From Bradyrhizobium sp. AZCC 1693 (lineage in GTDB: Bacteria; Pseudomonadota; Alphaproteobacteria; Rhizobiales; Xanthobacteraceae): a stretch of 64,000 bases of DNA. The position numbers were made by a program, and so were the translations under genes. The stretch spans positions 5,704,001-5,768,000 of the forward strand of contig NZ_JAZHSD010000001.1 of assembly GCF_036924745.1 (NCBI RefSeq), in the 5' to 3' direction. Of this stretch, positions 56,390 through 64,000 are shown in pieces (within the stretch, counting starts at the first letter, position 1; the number at the start of each line of letters is the position of its first letter). The notes under the pieces were generated by a model. That model did not search any database. It was not told where the DNA came from and was given only the letters and a program-made list of their open reading frames with translations.

Positions 56390-56710
56390 TTAACCAATGC
56401 GGCGCCGCACGTCGCCGCGCATCTGTTCGCGGAAGGCCTGCCGGCGGGCGGGGCGGTCTTTCACCGGGACGTCGTGACGGTCGAACACGTTGAACATTTC
56501 GAGGATCGGATAGTGGTCGCTGGCCATCGCCAGGATGCGCAGCAGCTCCGCCACCGGCCCGGTCGGGCCGGTGACCTCCCATCGGCGGATGGTGTCGGCG
56601 CCATCGGCAGCCGGCAGCCCGCACAGCTTGGCCATGTCGGCCACCGACAGCGGCTGGCCGATGGCCTCACCGAGATGCTGGCGAAGTTTCTTCAGTTCTG
56701 CTCCGGTCAC
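56390..56710 (-). CDS. Helix-turn-helix domain protein
   Basis: A 106-residue protein with an N-terminal XRE/phage-type helix-turn-helix: MTGAELKKLRQHLGEAIGQPLSVADMAKLCGLPAADGADTIRRWE. The rest is helical with a basic end (RRQAFREQMRGDVRRRIG). It may be a regulator of unknown target. Short intergenic distance to the divergent small protein at 56812 makes shared control possible. Confidence 0.75.
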   Translation of the reverse strand: MTGAELKKLRQHLGEAIGQPLSVADMAKLCGLPAADGADTIRRWEVTGPTGPVAELLRILAMASDHYPILEMFNVFDRHDVPVKDRPARRQAFREQMRGDVRRRIG

Positions 56711-56811
56711 GGGTTCTCCGTCTCAAATCGGCATCTGTGAAGTACGTCACATACGGGGTGTGACGAGAGGCGTATACGCAGCGCATAAGGTTTCCTGATG
56801 AGGAGGCAACC

Positions 56812-57045
56812 ATGCGCCAATTGCTCGAGAGCCTTACCCCCGACGCCCGCCGGATCTACTGGAAATGGGTCGGCGGCATGTTCGTTCTTTATGTCGTGCT
56901 GATGCTGACCGCGGCAGGCGTATTTGTCGGTCACGAATCATCGCGCAAGCTGGCGCAGCAACCGGTCACGACTGTGGCAACCGACGGCAAGCAGCGTTCG
57001 ATCTCCGAGGTCCCGGCGCCGCTGCGGCAGGCCGCGCGGTATTGA
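56812..57045 (+). CDS. Small single-helix membrane protein, 77 residues
   Basis: One helix (GGMFVLYVVLMLTAAGVFVG, about residues 21-40) separates a short cytoplasmic start from a hydrophilic C-terminal half. GAGGAG lies about 6 nt before ATG. The function is unknown. It converges with the GH1 gene only 4 bp away. Confidence 0.65.
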   Translation: MRQLLESLTPDARRIYWKWVGGMFVLYVVLMLTAAGVFVGHESSRKLAQQPVTTVATDGKQRSISEVPAPLRQAARY

Positions 57046-57049
57046 AATT

Positions 57050-58519
57050 TCAGACGCCGATCGCATTGCGCGCCACCACGTCGCGATAGAAGGCGACGCT
57101 CAGTTTCGGCGTCCGGCGCTGCGTCTCGAAGTCGACGTGGTAGAGTCCGAAGCGCTGCCCGTAGCCGAAGATCCATTCGAAATTGTCCATCAGGCTCCAG
57201 AGGAAATAGCCGCGGACCGGCACGCCCTCCGACGTCGCGCGCTGCAACTGCCTGAGATAATTGCGCAGGTACATGATGCGATCGAGGTCGTAGACCTGGC
57301 CGTCGGCATGGAGCTTGTCTTCCGACGAGGTGCCGTTCTCGCTGATGTAGATCGTCTCGATGTTCCAGACCTTTGCCGCCAGCCGCGACGCCCAGTAGAT
57401 CGTCTCCGGCCCCACGCGCAGCCATTCCGAATTCATGTGCGGGAACGAGGCGGGGAACGGCAGCACCCGCCAGCCCGGCGCCTTGTCGGAGGCGGCGATG
57501 TAGAATTGCGGCGCGTAGATGTTGAGGCCGACGAAATCGTTCGGCTGCGAAATGATCTTCAATTCGTCGGCGGTGAATTTCGGCGCGGCCTTGCCGGCGT
57601 ACTGCAGAAACCCGTCGGTGTATTTGCCTTCCAGGATGACGCCGAGGAAGCCGGAGTTGAGTTCGCGCGTCGCTATCTCGGCCGCGCGCACATTGTCGGG
57701 GGTGTCGAATGCCGGCACGCAGGCCGCGATGTTTTCGGCCGGACCCACCCTGGTGCCCGCGCGCCCCTGCGCACGGATCGCCTGCACCGCAAGGCCGTGC
57801 GCCAGCGCCACATGGTGGCGAACCTGGTTGACGTCCGCATCCGGGAGTTTGAGGCCGGGGGCATCGATGCCCCAGCCATAGCCGAAATTCACGAACCTTC
57901 CGGCTTCGTTGATCGTGAAGATCGACCTGACGCGATCAGTGATGCGCGCCGCCACGTGGCCGGCATATTCGGCGAATGCTTTCGACGTTTCGCTGGATCG
58001 CCAGCCGCCGACCTTGTCCTCGAGCGCCTGCGGCAGGTCCCAGTGATAGAGCGTCGCGTATGGCTCGATGCCGTTCTTGAGCAGTTCGTCGATGAGGCGG
58101 TCGTAGAAGTCGAGGCCCTTGGGGTTAGGCTTGCCGGTTCCTTCCGGAAACACCCGCGGCCACGCGATCGAAAACCGGTAGGCCCTGGCGCCCAATTCGC
58201 GGATCAGGCCGATGTCTTCCTTGTACCTGATGTAGTGCTCGTTGGCGCGATCGCCCGTGGTGTGATCTTCGATCTTGCCCGGCGTGTGTGCGAACGTATC
58301 CCAGATCGAGCGGCCGCGGCCGTCTTCGTTCACGGCGCCCTCGATCTGGTAGGCCGACGTGGCGGTGCCCCACACGAAGTCTTTCGGAAAGCTCGCCGGC
58401 GCTGGCTGCGCGGCTGCCGTTTGCGCGGCGGCGTCGGCCGGCGCCGCGGCGATGCCGAGCGCGGACAAGCCGGCAAGCTTTGCAAAATGCCGGCGCGAGA
58501 ATTTTCCGAACATCGTCAT
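57050..58519 (-). CDS. GH1 family beta-glucosidase, Tat-exported
   Basis: A 489-residue glycosidase of family 1. The nucleophile glutamate is in IYISENGTS and the acid/base glutamate in TINEAGRF, where the canonical proline after NE is alanine. FPKDFVWGTATSAYQIEGAVNEDGRG is the N-terminal signature and FLWSLMDNFEW the C-terminal one. A twin-arginine signal (FSRRHFAKLAGLSALG) precedes it, unusual for GH1 enzymes, which are mostly cytoplasmic. Six bp after the GH16 gene, so the two form an operon. Confidence 0.92.
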   Translation of the reverse strand: MTMFGKFSRRHFAKLAGLSALGIAAAPADAAAQTAAAQPAPASFPKDFVWGTATSAYQIEGAVNEDGRGRSIWDTFAHTPGKIEDHTTGDRANEHYIRYKEDIGLIRELGARAYRFSIAWPRVFPEGTGKPNPKGLDFYDRLIDELLKNGIEPYATLYHWDLPQALEDKVGGWRSSETSKAFAEYAGHVAARITDRVRSIFTINEAGRFVNFGYGWGIDAPGLKLPDADVNQVRHHVALAHGLAVQAIRAQGRAGTRVGPAENIAACVPAFDTPDNVRAAEIATRELNSGFLGVILEGKYTDGFLQYAGKAAPKFTADELKIISQPNDFVGLNIYAPQFYIAASDKAPGWRVLPFPASFPHMNSEWLRVGPETIYWASRLAAKVWNIETIYISENGTSSEDKLHADGQVYDLDRIMYLRNYLRQLQRATSEGVPVRGYFLWSLMDNFEWIFGYGQRFGLYHVDFETQRRTPKLSVAFYRDVVARNAIGV

Positions 58520-58525
58520 CTCCGG

Positions 58526-59497
58526 TCAGCGTTCGTCGATTTGGTAGGCGGATATCCTGTCGATCTCGAATGCGACAATATTGGGAGATTTGCCATCGAC
58601 GAATCCCACGCCCTCGAAAGTCTTCGAGCCCATCGCAAGGTTGACGATCATATACATCGGCACGCCGAAGCCGACCGGGACCTTGATCTCGGAGACCGGC
58701 TGTCGGTCGATGAAATAGGTGATGCGATCGGGCTGCCACAGCACGCCGTAGTCGTGGAACGCGGTCGCGGCGTCCGGCACAATGAAGTCAAACCCGCAGC
58801 GTTCCACGCGCTGCGTCTCCGGTATCCGCCAATGCGTCGTCATCACGATGTCGCCCGGCTGTTGCCCGCGGCCCTCCATGATGTCGACTTCCGGCGGCCA
58901 GCCGCCATCATCGGCGAGCATCCAGAACGCCGGCCACACGCCGACGCCGACCGGTATCTTGGCGCGCATTTCGAAGTAGCCGTATTTCTGGGAAAACCTG
59001 CTCTGCGTCGTCAGGATGCCCGAGATATATTCATTATTGAAGAGAACGGTCTTCAGCGACGGCGGGATGCGGCTGGCTGTAATCGAGAGAATGCCGTCTT
59101 TGACCTTGAACGGATCGAGGCCGAGCGGCGTTGTTTCCCGCCCGCCATAGCGCGGATCGACATAGATCTGTTGCTCGCCATTATAGCTGGTCTTGCGCCT
59201 GAAGTCGGAGCCCTCGCCACCCCAGTAACGCGCTTCCGGCCAGGAAGCCCCGCCGGCGTAGTATGGCGCCCATCTTTCATCCAACAGCGGATGGCTGTCG
59301 AAATCATCGTGAAAGGTTCGGTGCAGTGATACCGAAGCAAGCGACGCTGGATCCGGCGCTTCGATGCGGCGGCATTTTTCGCCGAGCATGGCGGTCGCGA
59401 CCTGCAGCGTGAGCTTGGCTGTCGCGCCGGCCAGATCGGGCTGCGCGAACGCCGGGGCGGCAAACATGCAGCCGATCGGGATCAAAGCGCGCAGCAT
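58526..59497 (-). CDS. GH16 family endo-beta-glucanase-like hydrolase, secreted
   Basis: A 323-residue secreted protein with a jelly-roll GH16 domain. The catalytic motif ExDxxE is PEVDIMEGRG, and SQKYGYFEMRAKIPVGVGVWPAFWML precedes it. Family members cut beta-1,3 or beta-1,3-1,4 glucans, agar or rhizobial exopolysaccharide. The start at ATG 59497 gives a clear signal peptide (IPIGCMFAAPAFAQ); GTG 59545 with GAGGG would add 16 residues. First gene of the operon with GH1. Confidence 0.85.
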   Translation of the reverse strand: MLRALIPIGCMFAAPAFAQPDLAGATAKLTLQVATAMLGEKCRRIEAPDPASLASVSLHRTFHDDFDSHPLLDERWAPYYAGGASWPEARYWGGEGSDFRRKTSYNGEQQIYVDPRYGGRETTPLGLDPFKVKDGILSITASRIPPSLKTVLFNNEYISGILTTQSRFSQKYGYFEMRAKIPVGVGVWPAFWMLADDGGWPPEVDIMEGRGQQPGDIVMTTHWRIPETQRVERCGFDFIVPDAATAFHDYGVLWQPDRITYFIDRQPVSEIKVPVGFGVPMYMIVNLAMGSKTFEGVGFVDGKSPNIVAFEIDRISAYQIDER

Positions 59498-59797
59498 CAA
59501 TCTCTCGGTCCCCGTTTCGCTTCGGGACGACAAGAGATGATTCACGGACGTTGCCCTCGATCTGACGATCCTTCGGAACTCGACCGACGCTCACCTGTTT
59601 GAGGTACGTAGTTATACGAGGTGGATGCTTAACGGCAAGGTAGCCAAGTTTGATGTTGATTAAAATGCTTGAGATGCGGATGACGCCGAGTGCGGAGCTC
59701 GGTCATCCGAACCATTAGCGACAGAGTTCATTTTCTTTTCAGTGCTTCAATTTTAAAGGGCAGCTACCTCACTATTGCGGTGTACGGAAGTCCCTGA

Positions 59798-60838
59798 ATG
59801 CTCGTCTATTTTGTCACAGACGAACCGACCAAGTTACCGGCGATTCGCGCGATGCTCGAACCGCAACACGCCGTGGTGCCCTGGGTACTGGGCGGCGACG
59901 GCACCGGGATCAGGTCGCATGGCGTGCTGATGGTCGACATTGACCTGCGGCAGATGACTCGCGTCGATCAGCTCAGGTTCATTTTGCAAGACCTTGCCGG
60001 CATTCCCGAGAAGCTGTTCGTCGTTCACAATCTCTCCCGTTCGATGGTTGCGCAGGCCCATGCACTCGGCGCGACCGCGATCATTTCACGCCCCAAGGAA
60101 GCAATTCTCAAGGTCGCGCAGATCGAGGCGGCGGAAGCGGCCGAGGAGGATAAAGCTGCGGATCCGGCATTGCGGATGGACGAAGGTGTGGCAGCCTTCG
60201 CCTCGATGTTTTCGAATGTGCGCCATGGCAGGCCACTGAAGCTTGTCGATGCGAAGCGTGCGACGTCGAAGATCATCACCCGCGTCGGGCAGGACGGGCT
60301 TTCAACTTGGCTCGACGAGGTGCGTCGCTATCACGAGGGCACGTTTCAGCACTGCCTGCTTGTGACCGGGGTTGCGGTCGCCTTCGGGCTGGATGTCGGA
60401 TTCTCCGGCGGGGACGTCTCGCGGCTCGGAATCGCGGCGACCCTCCACGATATCGGCAAGGCGCGCATTCCGCTATCGATCCTGGACAAGCCGGGACGCC
60501 TCGACCCCGAGGAGGAGGAGATCATCCGGCGCCATCCCGCGATCGGATATGATCTGTTGAAGGGCGTATCGGGCATCAGTCCGGAAATTCTGGATGGCGT
60601 GAGGCATCATCACGAATATCTTGATGGCTCCGGCTATCCGGATGGACTGGCGGCCTCGCAGATTTCCGATCTGGTCAGATTGCTGACGATCTCGGACATC
60701 TTCGCAGCACTTGTCGAGTCCAGGCCGTACCGGCCGCCAATGGCCCGGCAGGACGCCTACCAGATCCTCTGCGGCATGGAGGGCAAGCTGGAAGGCGCGC
60801 TGGTCAAGGCGTTCCGGAAAGTGGCGCTGGCGGCGTGA
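59798..60838 (+). CDS. HD-GYP domain protein (c-di-GMP phosphodiesterase-like)
   Basis: A 346-residue protein. Residues about 1-110 look like a degenerate receiver domain (MLVYFVTDEPTK... ending ATAIISRP) lacking a clear phosphoacceptor. The HD-GYP domain follows, with metal ligands in HDIGKARIP, HH in DGVRHHHEYLDGSGYPDGL and a D in ISDIFAALV. The full HHExxDGxGYP motif suggests active c-di-GMP hydrolysis. It stands alone. Confidence 0.88.
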   Translation: MLVYFVTDEPTKLPAIRAMLEPQHAVVPWVLGGDGTGIRSHGVLMVDIDLRQMTRVDQLRFILQDLAGIPEKLFVVHNLSRSMVAQAHALGATAIISRPKEAILKVAQIEAAEAAEEDKAADPALRMDEGVAAFASMFSNVRHGRPLKLVDAKRATSKIITRVGQDGLSTWLDEVRRYHEGTFQHCLLVTGVAVAFGLDVGFSGGDVSRLGIAATLHDIGKARIPLSILDKPGRLDPEEEEIIRRHPAIGYDLLKGVSGISPEILDGVRHHHEYLDGSGYPDGLAASQISDLVRLLTISDIFAALVESRPYRPPMARQDAYQILCGMEGKLEGALVKAFRKVALAA

Positions 60839-60924
60839 GCGGCGCCTGCCGATGATTCACGCGGGATGATCGCGATCCCGGGCTGATTTCCCTCAGCCGA
60901 GGCGGGCCATTTCACTGGAAGGGG

Positions 60925-60955
60925 ATGGTGCTGCCAGACAGGATTGAACTGTCGA
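60925..60955 (+). repeat. Distal att site (duplicated tRNA-Thr 3' end)
   Basis: Identical over 31 bp to 62477-62507, with similarity extending leftwards (ttca-tggaa in both). It holds only the CCA end, acceptor 3' strand and TpsiC arm, so it is not a functional tRNA. Confidence 0.88.
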
Positions 60956-61307
60956 GAGAGCACGGACTTGCGCTGAAATCATTGAGCTTTCTCGCGCGGC
61001 GGACAGATCCCGTATCGGCGGGTCGCCAGCGAACCGGTGGCAGGCCCCTTGGCGGAACTTGACCAGCGGTCCTGAGGCGCTGGCGTCGAAGCGGTCCCGC
61101 CCGATCACCTGCGACGCCGCGTCAAAGGGTTCGCCTTACCTTTACTGGCGCGGCGCGTTAAGCTACTCAGCAAGTATCGTATCCCACAAGGCGGTTCAAA
61201 GCCGGCACGATGAAAGTGGAGTTAGTGTCGGCGCAGCGCAGAAGACATTCCTGCCAAAGACATTCCAGGAGAGCTGCGTGTTCTTCTGAAGGAAGAAGTC
61301 TCTCGTG

Positions 61308-62072
61308 ATGGGACGTCCGGCGAGCGCCGGTAATCGTCTTCTCGCCGCGTTACCGTCGGCAGATCTCGCGTTGCTCGCCCCTCATCTCCAGAAGGTGGCG
61401 CTTGAACAGGACGCCGTGGTGATACGAGCGGGAGATCGACGCGACCATGTTTACTTTCCCCATAGCGGTGCCATCTCCTTCATGCTCGGCCTTCCGAACG
61501 GAGAAGCGATCGCAACTGCGGTAATCGGGCGCGAGGGAGCGATCGGCGCATTATCGGTGCTGGGACCCTCTTTCATGTCGTCTGTGACCGCGGTCGTGCG
61601 GGTGGGCGGCACCGCATCGCAAATCTCCGTGTCGCGGTTTCATGCAGCCTACATGGAGAGCGACGCCATCAGACATGTGGTCGAGGCGCACACGAGGTCG
61701 ATCCTCATGCAGTTCCAGCACGTCTCAGCCTGCAACGGACTGCACTCGGTCGAGGCCCGCATGGCCCGGTGGCTGCTTCACCTGCACGATCGAAGCGAGC
61801 ACAACAACATCCTATCATTAACGCAGGAGACGCTTTCGCAGTTGCTCGGGGTGCGACGAACGACCGTGACGCAGGTGATTGCCAAACTCCGCGCCTTAGG
61901 TGCCATCAAATCCGCTCGGCGGAGCTTGGTCGAAATCGACAGGGCGCGGCTCGAGGAAGCAACCTGTGAGTGCTACGACATCATACGCCGTGCAACCGAT
62001 CGGATCGTCCCGCGTGAAGCCGTGGGGTCGCACCCGCATTTTGCGTCGGCCGACAAACTCCACGATGCATGA
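61308..62072 (+). CDS. Crp/Fnr family transcriptional regulator
   Basis: A 254-residue regulator with an N-terminal cNMP-binding-like barrel (VIRAGDRRDHVYFPHSGAISFML) and a C-terminal winged helix (LSLTQETLSQLLGVRRTTVTQVIAKLRALGAI). No four-cysteine Fe-S motif is seen at the N-terminus, so it is not a true FNR. The adjoining GTG at 61305 could be the start. It is the only intact gene between the two att copies and may be island cargo or a host gene caught by the event. Confidence 0.85.
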   Translation: MGRPASAGNRLLAALPSADLALLAPHLQKVALEQDAVVIRAGDRRDHVYFPHSGAISFMLGLPNGEAIATAVIGREGAIGALSVLGPSFMSSVTAVVRVGGTASQISVSRFHAAYMESDAIRHVVEAHTRSILMQFQHVSACNGLHSVEARMARWLLHLHDRSEHNNILSLTQETLSQLLGVRRTTVTQVIAKLRALGAIKSARRSLVEIDRARLEEATCECYDIIRRATDRIVPREAVGSHPHFASADKLHDA

Positions 62073-62084
62073 TCGTTTTCAACC

Positions 62085-62387
62085 TTACATAACCGCGATC
62101 GCTCTATAGAGTTCACCTGAGAGCGCGTTGATTTGCTTGAGGGTGAGCGGCTTGGGGCCAGCGCGGAGTGCGGCCATTGTGCGCTCTACCTGTGCAGCCA
62201 CCTCGGGACACTTCGCCTTAGCGGCAGCGCGATCCGCTGTCCGGAGGGGATTGCTGATGTGGTCCTTGTACCAGTTCGGTGGTCGCTTATCGTTTGGCAG
62301 CTTCGCCAAGATCGCTTGAACATCAGCCGGTATACGCTTTCGAAAGTACCAGTTGTCGGAGCCGAGACGTTTAGTAGGGCAGGCCAT
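62085..62387 (-). pseudogene. Truncated tyrosine-type integrase, N-terminal fragment (DUF6538-like)
   Basis: About 100 residues beginning MACPTKRLGSDNWYFRKRIPADVQAIL, the N-terminal arm-binding domain found in site-specific recombinases of the DUF6538 type. It stops at TAA just after LSGELYRAIAVM, so the core-binding and catalytic (R-H-R-Y) domains are missing. It reads away from the tRNA gene 90 bp away, the usual place for an island integrase. It cannot be active. Confidence 0.75.
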
Positions 62388-62476
62388 TCGGAGACCATCG
62401 CGCAACACCCGGTGTGTATCAGGCGCGGTGCGAAATGCTCAAATTGTTCAGCAAGTGCTGAAGTTCATTGGAAAAA

Positions 62477-62507
62477 ATGGTGCTGCCAGACAGGATTGAA
62501 CTGTCGA
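62477..62507 (+). repeat. Proximal att site within the tRNA-Thr gene
   Basis: The 31-bp core atggtgctgccagacagg...ctgtcga, identical to 60925-60955. It covers the tRNA CCA end, acceptor 3' strand and T arm. Confidence 0.88.
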
Positions 62508-62552
62508 CCTCTCCATTACCAATGGAGTGCTCTACCACTGAGCTACGGCAGC
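62478..62552 (-). tRNA. tRNA-Thr (anticodon GGT)
   Basis: The minus strand folds as a cloverleaf: acceptor GCTGCCG with TGGCAGC (one G-T pair), D arm AGCTCAGTGGTAGAGC, anticodon arm CTCCA-TTGGTAA-TGGAG giving anticodon GGT, TpsiC loop GTTCAATC, discriminator A and an encoded CCA. Length is 75 nt with CCA. Its 3' end serves as the att site of the adjoining remnant island. Confidence 0.97.
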
Positions 62553-62865
62553 ATGCCCGGTATTTGGGGGAATCGGCCCAAACGGCCGCCCACTAGGCGG
62601 CCGGTTCTTGCCACAAGGACCCCTCTGGCGCAAGCACGCGCGCGGGCCCTGAAGGGCCTAAAATCGTCAAAAATCGGCGCTGAGGATCGCGACATCAGGC
62701 AATTCGGCAAGTTTGGGCCTTACTCTGGTTCCCGATCCCGGCCCAAGCCGCCGAATCGCCGATGTGCCGGGCGCGCGGTTGCAGTATGGATGATCGAACC
62801 CGCCATCTTCCGGCGCCGGCGTCCCGGACGTCGTTTCGATCAAGGCGTGCTCGACGGTACTAGCG

Positions 62866-63060
62866 ATGAAAGACAATCAAGATAGGGCTGCGGGAAAGAC
62901 CGGCGCGGATGTGAAGGATTCACGACGGGACCGGCTAAAGCTGGCGTTGCGCGAAAATCTCAAGCGGCGAAAGTCGCAGGCGCGGGGCCGCGACGAGGCG
63001 AGCGCATCTTCCGAAAACGCCGATGCCTCCCTAGATGACGCCGGCGGAGAAAAGCCTTAA
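62866..63060 (+). CDS. Small hypothetical, highly charged protein
   Basis: A 64-residue very hydrophilic protein, basic in its first half (RRDRLKLALRENLKRRKSQARG) and acidic at the end. It has no hydrophobic core, so is probably disordered or nucleic-acid-bound. Short conserved proteins of this kind occur in rhizobia. Ribosome-binding site is weak. The 312-bp gap before it (62553-62865) shows only a short GGGCCC stem and no gene. Confidence 0.6.
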   Translation: MKDNQDRAAGKTGADVKDSRRDRLKLALRENLKRRKSQARGRDEASASSENADASLDDAGGEKP

Positions 63061-63149
63061 GCCGATAGCGCAGCGGGAAATCCCGATCGCTCGCCGGGTT
63101 GCATGGCTCGCTCTCTGCTCGGTTCTGTTTCTTTTTTAGGCGGCGACAA

Positions 63150-64000
63150 ATGAGTGCAGACATCACGGCCGATCCGGCGATCGGCGCGGCTTCCCTCGCG
63201 TTTCCCCGTCACGAACAGACATTTCCGACGCTCGCGCATCACGAAATCGAAAGGATGCGCCGGTTCGGGCAACTACGAACATATAAGGACGGCGAAGCCC
63301 TGTTTGAGACCGGCAAGGTCGGCCCCGGCATGTTCGTGGTGCTGTCCGGCACGGTCGCGATCACCCAGCGCGATGGCCTTGGCCATGTCACCCCGGTCAT
63401 CGACCAGAGCGTGGGGCAGTTTCTGGCCGAGATCGGCCAGCTCTCCGGCCGCGTCGCGCTGGTCGACGGCCATGCCGAGGGCGACGTCGAAACGCTGCTG
63501 ATCCCGCCGGATCAATTGCGCGCGCTACTGGTCGCGGAAGCCGAACTCGGCGAGCGCATCATGCGCGCGCTGATCCTGCGCCGGGTCAGCCTGATCCAGG
63601 GCGGCGTCGGCGGCCCGGTGCTGATCGGCCCGGCTTCGCTTGGCGACACGGCGCGGCTGCAGAATTTCCTGGTGCGCAACGGCCAGCCGCACCACGTGCT
63701 CGATCCCGTAACCGACAAGGACGCCGCCGATCTGGTGGCGCGCTACTCGCCCTCGCGCGCCGATCTGCCACTGGTAGTGTGCCCCGATGGCACCGTGTTG
63801 CGCAATCCGTCTGAGACTTCGCTGGCGCTGGCGGTGGGGATGATCACCAACCAGGCGCATGAGAAGCTCTACGACGTCGCCGTCGTCGGGAGCGGTCCCG
63901 CCGGCCTGGCCACCGCGGTCTATGCCGCGTCCGAAGGATTGTCGGTCGCGGTGTTCGATGCGCGGGCCTTCGGCGGCCAGGCCGGCGCCAGCGCGCGCAT
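63150..64000 (+). CDS. cNMP-binding domain / thioredoxin reductase-like FAD oxidoreductase, 5' part (runs off right edge)
   Basis: The frame from ATG 63150 stays open to the right edge (283 codons). A cyclic-nucleotide-binding domain (about 30-150: YKDGEALFETGKVGPGMFVVLSGTV) comes first, then a glutaredoxin-like linker with NFLVRNGQPHHVLD, then a Rossmann FAD-binding start, VAVVGSGPAGLATAVYAA, and AFGGQAG. The thioredoxin reductase redox centre is beyond the window. Fusions of this type are found in rhizobia; the cNMP domain may regulate flavin activity. Confidence 0.88.
   Translation, partial: MSADITADPAIGAASLAFPRHEQTFPTLAHHEIERMRRFGQLRTYKDGEALFETGKVGPGMFVVLSGTVAITQRDGLGHVTPVIDQSVGQFLAEIGQLSGRVALVDGHAEGDVETLLIPPDQLRALLVAEAELGERIMRALILRRVSLIQGGVGGPVLIGPASLGDTARLQNFLVRNGQPHHVLDPVTDKDAADLVARYSPSRADLPLVVCPDGTVLRNPSETSLALAVGMITNQAHEKLYDVAVVGSGPAGLATAVYAASEGLSVAVFDARAFGGQAGASAR

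Larger units (their letters stand above)
60925..62507. mobile_element. Remnant genomic island at tRNA-Thr (att-flanked)
   Basis: A perfect 31-bp direct repeat, the 3' end of tRNA-Thr including CCA, brackets 1.55 kb. The right copy (62477-62507) is in the intact tRNA gene; the left one is an orphan at 60925-60955. An N-terminal integrase fragment lies beside the tRNA, and a Crp/Fnr gene fills most of the rest. This is the standard signature of a tyrosine-integrase island reduced by deletion. The 60956-61307 part holds no gene I can recognise. Confidence 0.8.

Noticed and set aside
60927..60955. Second tRNA-Thr gene
   Set aside because: Only the 3' third is present; there is no anticodon or D arm, so it is an att duplication.
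60893..61108. 71-codon minus-strand frame in the island remnant
   Set aside because: It runs across the att repeat, has no ribosome-binding site and no recognisable domain.

Overview
The window is chromosomal DNA from an alphaproteobacterium, most likely Bradyrhizobium or a close relative (Nitrobacteraceae). The base composition is high-GC. The aa3 oxidase cluster (coxB-coxA-ctaB-coxF-ctaG-coxC-DUF983-SURF1), the split Fo ATP synthase operon with separate b and b' subunits, hemA of the ALA-synthase type, and short palindromic intergenic repeats all fit that group. The assignment rests on protein and gene-order recognition only.

Layout. 1-7.4 kb: the 5' end of glycogen phosphorylase, small hypotheticals, a nucleotidyltransferase-like protein, MmcQ/YjbR, lepB-tldD, and a HxlR regulator divergent from a DoxX/DsrE/TlpA redox module. 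7.4-15.2 kb: ialB-like gene and the full cytochrome aa3 oxidase structural and assembly cluster, with single-base frameshifts in coxA and in coxF. 15.3-18.8 kb: NTF2-like protein, a divergent histidine kinase/response regulator pair, small secreted and hypothetical proteins. 18.8-24.3 kb: LysR regulator divergent from a periplasmic PaoABC-type molybdenum aldehyde oxidoreductase operon plus a cupin. 24.5-30.9 kb: an A/T-richer orphan gene, a LolC/E-like permease, thrC, an M16 peptidase, a GNAT acetyltransferase and a secreted protein. 30.9-33.5 kb: atpI-B-E-F'-F (minus strand). 33.8-38.8 kb: DsbA-like isomerase, YjbQ, MFS transporter, three small membrane proteins.

39.0-49.7 kb looks like a complete acetate/short-chain-acid signalling locus: a DUF4212 small subunit plus sodium:solute symporter, a DEDDh exonuclease-CBS-DUF294 fusion, a LuxR-type response regulator (CrbR-like) and an 1170-residue symporter-histidine kinase-receiver hybrid (CrbS-like). 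49.9-55.2 kb: hemA with a perfect FNR/FixK box upstream, an MBL hydrolase and a chemoreceptor. 55.4-60.8 kb: outer-membrane barrel, HTH protein, secreted GH1 and GH16 glycosidases, HD-GYP protein.

60.9-62.6 kb carries the clearest unusual structure: a tRNA-Thr(GGT) whose 3' 31 bp are duplicated 1.55 kb away, bracketing a Crp/Fnr regulator and the N-terminal stub of a tyrosine-recombinase-type integrase. This reads as a collapsed genomic island. The window ends inside a cNMP-binding/FAD oxidoreductase fusion. I found no CRISPR array, rRNA, intact insertion sequence or replication origin.
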